A stretch of DNA of 64,000 bases. It comes from Bradysia coprophila. Its lineage: Eukaryota > Arthropoda > Insecta > Diptera > Sciaridae. Below are positions 57,620 through 64,000 of the stretch, one piece after another. The notes under the pieces were generated by a model. It saw nothing but the letters and a program-made list of their open reading frames with translations, did not search any database and had not been told where the DNA came from. Numbering within the stretch: position 1 is the first letter of the stretch; each line of letters begins with the position of its first letter. Position numbers and translations under genes: made by a program. The stretch is from the NCBI RefSeq assembly GCF_014529535.1, contig NW_023503295.1:4281128-4345127 (forward strand), read 5' to 3'.

Positions 57620-58022
57620 CGTGTCAAAGAACAGTAACTGTTGCTATTGCGGTAAGAGTGTACCATTTTACCATTGCTCTTAAATGATATTTACAAAAAA
57701 TTTGGGTTTTTTGGGTTATTTTTCTATATATACACGAACTGTCATCACTGTCACTTTTTTGTTCAACATATGCAATGAATTCACAACGCGTCTGCAATCG
57801 GTCTGCGTTTTGAGCAAAAATATTCAAAGAGTGGTATCGTATAGTTTGACCAAAACAGTGCTATGGTTTAACGAATTGGATGAACCGATCGTGGGAGAAA
57901 ATTTAGGTGTAATGGCCGAATGTCTTTTTCTTATTTTGAATAAATAAATAAAATGAATATTTGGTAGAAATTTCAAAATGAAATTTTCTCTTTCGATAGT
58001 TCCAAAATGTTATGATATTTAA

Positions 58023-58203
58023 TGCTCAAAACAAACGAGGCATTGAAAACGTGTTTTGGTCCTAGTTTTCATTGACAGATGCAGCAGTCGCAATTTTGAA
58101 TAGAAAAAGTTCTAACTTCATTTGACAGTTTCGAAAGTTTCGAAAATTTCGTCATGAAAAATAGGACCAAAACACGTTTTCAATGCCTCGTTTGTTTTGA
58201 GCA
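58023..58203. repeat. Foldback MITE, 181 bp
   Basis: TGCTCAAAACAAACGAGGCA at the left is exactly mirrored at the right. The arms continue AAAACGTGTTTTGGTCCTA, then a short loop with inverted GAAAGTTTCGAAA-like sequence. Flanking TA/TAA is compatible with several families. Confidence 0.85.
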
Positions 58204-58612
58204 TAAAAGGTGCGTAAATTTTGCGAAGCGTTTTTTTTAATAAAACTTTTGACCAATGGTTGTATTCCGGATGGTCCAGAGGATCTTTTAAAGCTTTTCT
58301 TTTAAATATCTTTTCTCATCTCTGCGCCTATTGCTGAGTAAAAAAAGAAGATTTATCTGACATACGTGAGAGAGGTGTGCCCATTTACTACAGGTCTGTT
58401 CCAAAAAATTATGTTGACGAAATGTTCGCAAAGGCTCTGTGGATGTCAAAAATCGTCCAGGGCAGTGTCAGCTAGTAAGTTTTCCCGACCAGACTTTTCG
58501 TCAAAAACTTCATGCGGATAAAATCGACAAACCATGACATATAAAGGCGTATGTGTTATGCCCGAAAGGCAATCTAATAGAGAATCTAGGAAAGATAAGT
58601 TTCTTGAAATTG

Positions 58613-58831
58613 GTTTAAACACGGCAGAGTAAAGTAACCCAGGCAAGAGCAGTCGATTTTGACGAGGGACCTAAATTTATAAGTATGCCTTTGATTTTGA
58701 TGCAAAACGCTTACTAATACAAATGCATGAAACGAATACGTAAACGATTATAACGGGATTTAGGTCCCTTCTTTGAATGTATTTTGGTCGTTGGCACCTG
58801 CCTGGTTTACTTTACTCTGTCGTGGTTTAAA
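58613..58831. repeat. Foldback MITE, ~219 bp
   Basis: TTTAAACACGGCAGAGTAAA / inverse (one or two changes), followed by AGTAAACCAGGCA-type sequence and TTTAGGTCCCT inside. No clear target duplication. Confidence 0.75.
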
Positions 58832-59425
58832 AATACTCAGGTGATTGCTTCACTAGTTTGCACTATTTTTGGAAAATTATTTTCTAAATTTTCCAAAATT
58901 TGCTGAAATTTTCAAAAGTTAACTAGTTCAAAACTCTTCTTTTGCTTTGATGAGAAAACAGACCATCCACTCTGGCGCCTCAACAAACAATATCTGTTTT
59001 GTAACACAAATAACTAAGTATTACACAACCTGATTGTATTGATTGTATTCAGTTCAGCTGAATAATAGAAACATGAAATCAGTACGAATATTTTACCGTG
59101 CGATTTTAATGTTTACTTTATCAGAAACAGTTGGAGCATCTTTTATTGCACTGTTTATTTTAACAAGAACGAAATGGAAAAATATTCACTGAGTTCACAA
59201 ATATTTCATCGAGTCGTCATCATTATCCTCCGTTCTTGCTGATATGTTTATTTTATCAAAAAGACAATGGAACGTCGATGTGTCCGTATGCAAATTCTAT
59301 TCCGTTTGTGAAAATTTAAATACATTTTTTTCTCTATACGAACCGACAGTTTTTTTTTTCTCTGGTGGCAGGAAAAGTGAAAAAGTGGACATTGTTGTGT
59401 TAGACTCGCTAGACTTGACGCATCA

Positions 59426-59775
59426 CAAGGCTGTATACTTTGGGGAGGTCACACAGTCACAGATGCAGATGAAAAGGTGTGTTCCCGCGTATCTAATAAA
59501 ATCAAGGCTGTATACTTTGGGGAGGTCACGCAGATACAGATACGCGGGTTACACACCACAGTTGATGATAAAATGGCCGATTTCATACAAAAATTCACCT
59601 ACTCTGATGATTCTCGTCGTCTTGATGATGTGGTGAATTTTTTTACATGTAAAATCATCAGAAGTGGTGTGTTCCCGCGTATCTAATAAAATGGCGGTCT
59701 GCGTGACCTCCCCAAAGTATACAGCCTTGAATAAAATGGCGATCTGCGTTACCTCCCCAAAGTATACAGCCGTAA
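59426..59775. mobile_element. Nested hAT-like MITEs of the CAAGGCTGTATAC family
   Basis: Two left ends (59426 and about 59505) and two right ends (about 59730 and 59770) of the family seen at 49797-49982 are stacked. ACGCATCA flanks the outer pair at 59418-59425 and 59776-59783, an 8-bp duplication. The arrangement suggests a copy inserted into, or recombined with, another copy. The central ~100 bp (about 59560-59660) is an additional small inverted repeat (TGATGATTCTCG region). Confidence 0.8.
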
Positions 59776-59783
59776 ACGCATCA

Positions 59784-60405
59784 CACAAGGTAATAGCTAA
59801 ATTAATCTGCTGTTTCCTAATCCTTAGCGCAACGGTGTATCTGGCTTCCGTAGATTGATTTCGAAGGTCTAGTCAATAAGACGAAAAAACCTTGACTGCG
59901 GTTACTTCTGTTGATTTTGAATTCATCGAGTAATTACGTTATATGTGTTCTTGACGATTAATGTAGAAAATTTCGCAAGTTGTTGCCCGAACGAAGTGAG
60001 AGTTACAAGCGAAGGTGCCGTAAATCAATTGTCCAAGACAGGTACGTATGTAATTTTGCTCCCATTTTCGGCCCTAAGCGACGAAAATCTCACTGTCTTC
60101 GAAATCCCTTCTACCAGAACTCAGAGAATATGAAAAATCAGGTGGTTAAGGAGTTTAAATGGTCAGAGGGGCTAAAATAAAATTTAAAAGATGCTAGGGG
60201 TGGATCAAGCCATTTGCTCAATTGTACGAACACGTTGGTCGACACACTACAGAGTTTATAGGAAAACTGCTGAGGTGAAATAGTGAAGTTGATATCCGGC
60301 TAGTAGTAATTTAATTATATTTTTTTCGGAGTTTTAGTGCGGGAGAGGACGCTTTCTCCGACAATAAAAAAAATTAAAAAAGTATATTAGAAAAGAGAGA
60401 GATGT
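59784..60405. other. Intergenic sequence before the duplicated block
   Basis: No gene recognised. A frame at 59945-60133 contains SKTGTYVILLPFSALSDENL but cannot be assigned. The duplicated block begins abruptly after GAGAGAGATGTACAT near 60405. Confidence 0.4.
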
Positions 60406-63400
60406 ACATTAACGCTTCGACAATGATGATCCAGATAACATATAGGAATTGCACGTCTGATAGCACACCTGTAGATATTATTCAAATACTGACCGTCTCA
60501 TTCCATTTACGCATCAAACGTCCAGCATTGTCTAACCATTGACGAGCTAATTGGCGAAAAATTTTCTCCATTTTCAGCGCACAGCTTTGAACGATTTCGA
60601 CCGTTTTCAAATTGAGATTCGCCGAAGGAGCAACGGAAACAAATTGCTTACCGTTGCATACAACACCTTGAAGAAGAGGACAAAGGCCGATGGTTCCGTC
60701 AGAGTACTGAAGAAAGACGCGTAAACTTCGCATTCAAGAGTTGAAAAAAGCTGGAAAGAAAGCTGGCGGCCAAGAAGTAAATTGTGAAGAACTTTGGATT
60801 TCTTGTGGAAAATAAAACATTTTAAAGAAAATTCAAATCTGTTTGTTCAAGACGCGGGGCAATAGACGTCGCGGCTGTGATGTTTACGAGAAACGAGAAA
60901 AAATGATTCGAGAATTTCGTTTTTGTCGTCAGTGGTACAGTGTGAGAACAGCTTGCAACAAGCTGCACAGCTTTCAGCGAATAACGTGCGAGCGGCAAAG
61001 TAAAACATTTCAATTTTTGTTCATGTAAGTGTAATAGCTGATGTAGTTGCATTGAGCTGGCATAGCCTTTTCATCTGAAATGCTAAGAAATGCTCGGACT
61101 GAAGAGATGTTTGTAGCAGATACCAGCGCATTCTTCAATACGATTAAGATGCAGGGCTTACTTTAGAGAATTAAAATTCTGAAAATTCTGAAAAAGTTCC
61201 GAAAAATTCTGAAAAAATTCCTAAAACATAGCTAAACGCCGACCCGTACGAAACACCTATTCGTATCAAAGCCTTCAATGTGAAACATCTTCATTTCTTT
61301 TACTTCATTCTCTACTGAAAAGCTATTCGCCCTTTGAAATCCAATTACATTATCCACTCTTTGCCTTGTTATCATATAACACTAAATTGCCGGAGGCAAT
61401 ATAGACAGCCCCGTACGAAGTCAAATTTCATAAATTCCTATTTAAACAGCTATATAACCGCTATATTTACCTAATATTTTCGCTATAAATAAACATTTCA
61501 CAGATGAATATTGCTATTATATAGGCTCTATATGCCTGTATATAGCTCAATATTAGCTGTATATAGGTATATATAGATGTCCGTATATGGAATCTCCTGA
61601 AACCCCTCACACTTAACACATTATTTCCATGTTAACAGAAACTCTCTAAGTATCATTTTTCCCAAGATATTTCTATTTTACGTAAAATCCGAATATGGCC
61701 GCCGGCAGCCATTTGTTAGGAAACGCGAAAATAGTACCTGACGCTTTACATTACGTTAATACCTTTCAAACAAAAAAAATTCATGAAATTTCGGTCAAAA
61801 TTTACTCGAGATATTGTCAAAATACACCAACGTTCACTGTATTCTTCCGAGTAGCCAGATAAGAGCTCACTCCAAGAGACCTAGCTTCACGCTCCCGGAG
61901 AACATAATTTCATAAAAAAAATTTCCCTGATTGGTACGGTCATTACCTATCTAATAAAGCTAAAACAGACGAAATATGTTCAAAATGTGGCCGACCTACA
62001 AGCAAAAACTGCTTGCCGCCCTGTGCCTTTTCCACACCAAGGGTCTAACCCACGAGTCGGTCATCCGATTTCCATAAACTTTTTTTTTGTCGATCGTATT
62101 GTAAATACCTTTTATTTGACGCGTATCACTTACAAGTTTAACGTTTAAATGTCCGCAGATATCTTCGAAAAAACCGTAAAGCACTTATTGGGCCACAGCT
62201 CGGAGGGGTCGATCCAAAATCACTCATCTTCGAACTTAGCCTGTCTTTTGACATTACCAAACGGGAAAAAAAAAGAATTTTCAAATCGGATGCGTTTTAC
62301 TCAAGTTATCGTGCAGACAGACAGACGGACAGACGGACATTTTTTTTCGCGGATTTGGCATCTCTAGACAACCACAATAGGTTTCCCCCCTTACTCAGGG
62401 AGTCCAATTCGATGTGTTACAAACGTATGCGTAAACCTATAAGACCCCAGTACTTCGTACGGGTCTAAAAAATATTTCGAATTGTTAGGAATTTTTCAGA
62501 ATTTTTCGGAACTTTTTCAGAATTTTCGGAATTTTCAGAATTTAATATTCTCTAAAGTACACCTGATAAGATGCAAGGTCATTGTCGATTCAATGTTATT
62601 GCTGCATTGAAAAAAACTGTTGCACATCGACATTGAAATAAAAATTCTTAACGTCGTTGCATACGTCTTGTATGAGTACTGAAGGTTTGTTAGTGCACAT
62701 CCAAACAGGAATCGGCCACTGGCACTCGTTTCGTTGTATTGACAATTTCACACATTGCGTTAATGAAGCCAGATACCGAACCTGTTGCATAAATAGCTTC
62801 CTCTGTTTTGGGAATCTATTCAGGTCAAATGTTTTTTTACCTGTTGACGTTGACGGTGTTCATCAGACGTCCCACATGTCCGACTTGTCCGATTTGTCCG
62901 ACTTTTTCAACATTTGTCCGACTTGTCCGACTTTTTGATAAAAAATTGTCCGATTTTGTCCGACTTTTCTTCAGTAATGAGAATTTGTAAAAAGTATATG
63001 TCTCTTTCTTCTAAATTGATTTTGTTAGAAAAATTGAAAGAAAAAATTTTGCTCGCTCGCTCGCTTTTACTTTAATAAAATCTTCATTTTGTAAGAACAG
63101 ACATGAATTTGTGATGTTTATATTCAGACAGAAAACCAAAATAGTCTGAGAAATACTTCGAACACCCGAACGGATTTATTGTAGAGTTTGTGGAGGGAGA
63201 CCAACTTGTTAAAGGAATTTCTTTCCCAACTTATTATCCTGAAGAGGCTGCTTTCTGTACAAAGAACATGAACTGTCATTCATAAATCAGATATTTTTAG
63301 GGATCTTTTAAATGAACTGTACTCCCTAGGCTGAAGAAAATAAAATAAAGTCGAAAAAATATCGTTCGTACTTCTTCCAGCCTTTCTAATAGTAGATTAC

Positions 63401-64000
63401 TATATCAGGGAGGTAAGGAGATATTCTAGTATTCAGATGAGTAAAGGCATACGTAGCCCGATGTACGTTTACTCATCGTGATACTAGATATCGAGTTACC
63501 TTCCTGATATAGTATGCTATAGAGGCGATGTAAAGGCTTTTCCCTAGGGAGGGAAAGAAGGACATTACATACATAGTAAAGTAAAGATTTTTTACAAACA
63601 TTTTTGAATTTTAGTATGCGTTTTTGAGACATATGAATAGGTAAAAGTCTAATATTCTATCTACACTACTTTTGAGCTAGACTTAAGAACTTCAAAGCGT
63701 CGAGTTTTATTTTTCCGTCGCACTCACGGCGTGAATATGAACGAGCACGTCAGCCAATATAAGAATCTGAAATTCCGGCAGGATTTCTGCGAGGATCCGG
63801 TCTATGCGAGGTCTATGTATTTTACAGAAATCTTTAAGGAATGAGTTTTACTATGTAAATTATATTGTGTTATATTCTCACAAGGAGTTGTCGAATCCTC
63901 AAATAAAGTCCTTTTAACTACGACTTTTATCGCGAAAAAATGTCCGACTTTGTCCGACTTTTTTGGGACAAATGTCTGACTTTATGTACGTCGGACACCC
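60406..64000. repeat. Error-laden second copy of 51598-55152
   Basis: From TAACGCTTCGACAATGATGA onward this block follows 51598-55152 in order and orientation to the right edge. It includes the intron 3 snoRNA, RpL14 exon 4, the hAT-like element with its target duplication, and the TGTCCGACTT array. Differences are almost all one-base insertions or deletions, with few substitutions. That is the error pattern of unpolished long reads. The likeliest reading is false duplication in the assembly. Confidence 0.9.
60580..60779 (+). pseudogene. Second copy of RpL14 exon 4, frameshifted
   Basis: Corresponds to 51762-51959. It keeps the acceptor and the stop region, but single-base changes in length (for example GACCGTTTTC for GACCGTTTC, GACGCG for GACCG, GGCGGCC for GGCGCC) break the frame several times. 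Exons 1-3 are absent. It should not be counted as a gene. Confidence 0.9.

Larger units (their letters stand above)
57620..59417. other. Intergenic sequence with two small MITEs
   Basis: Includes the foldbacks at 58023-58203 and 58613-58831. A frame at 57684-57947 (plus; ending GENLGVMAECLFLILNK) is followed at once by AATAAATAAATAAAA, which could be a polyadenylation site. It is unrecognised, so I leave it as a weak possibility only. Confidence 0.5.

Noticed and set aside
60580-60779. A second RpL14 gene
   Set aside because: Only exon 4 is present, with several frameshifts, inside an error-laden copy of the true locus.

Overview
This window looks like nuclear DNA of an insect, most likely a lower (nematoceran) fly. 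It is AT-rich, its genes are split by short GT-AG introns, and the recognisable proteins (B52/SRp55, Past1/EHD, Vac14, Snu114/EFTUD2, RpL14, Imp4, a C15orf61-like protein) read like dipteran orthologs. No bacterial or organellar genes were seen. Species assignment is inference; no database search was possible.

Layout. Positions 1-13.2 kb hold the 5' half of a B52/SRp55 splicing-factor gene on the minus strand. Its RRM2-start exon is present in two diverged, phase-compatible versions, a probable alternative exon pair. The gene continues beyond the left edge, and its introns carry several repeats. Positions 15.9-23.8 kb hold an EHD/Past1 gene (+), with a 6.1 kb intron containing two large foldback elements. 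Positions 24.7-33.6 kb are a repeat-rich interval with four foldback or palindromic elements and two broken pieces of a zinc-finger reverse-transcriptase element in opposite orientations. Positions 34.1-34.7 kb hold a small three-exon C15orf61-like gene (-) that is easily missed. Positions 37.7-42.5 kb hold Vac14 (+), with a hAT-like foldback in a tiny intron. It is tail-to-tail with Snu114/EFTUD2 (-, 42.6-46.2 kb). Positions 46.6-50.2 kb hold a Helentron-like repeat, a jockey-like LINE remnant and a broken ORF interrupted by a MITE. Positions 50.7-52.0 kb hold RpL14 (+), whose introns carry two candidate C/D snoRNAs. Positions 55.5-56.5 kb hold Imp4 (+), and 56.7-57.6 kb the N-terminal part of an NDOR1/Tah18 diflavin reductase (-). 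From 60.4 kb to the right edge the sequence repeats 51.6-55.15 kb almost exactly, but with many single-base indels. I interpret this as an assembly artefact, or less likely a very recent duplication.

How the genes relate. The genes are housekeeping functions: mRNA splicing (B52, Snu114), ribosome production (RpL14, Imp4 and the candidate snoRNAs), endosomal membrane traffic (EHD, Vac14), and cytosolic Fe-S assembly (NDOR1). They form no operon-like unit. Vac14 and Snu114 converge closely enough that their transcripts should overlap.

The most distinctive theme is the mobile DNA. Several unrelated elements, with 8-bp (hAT-like), TTAA (piggyBac-like) or 9-bp (Foldback-like) target duplications, share one architecture: long inverted arms or interiors built of arrays of short, often palindromic motifs.
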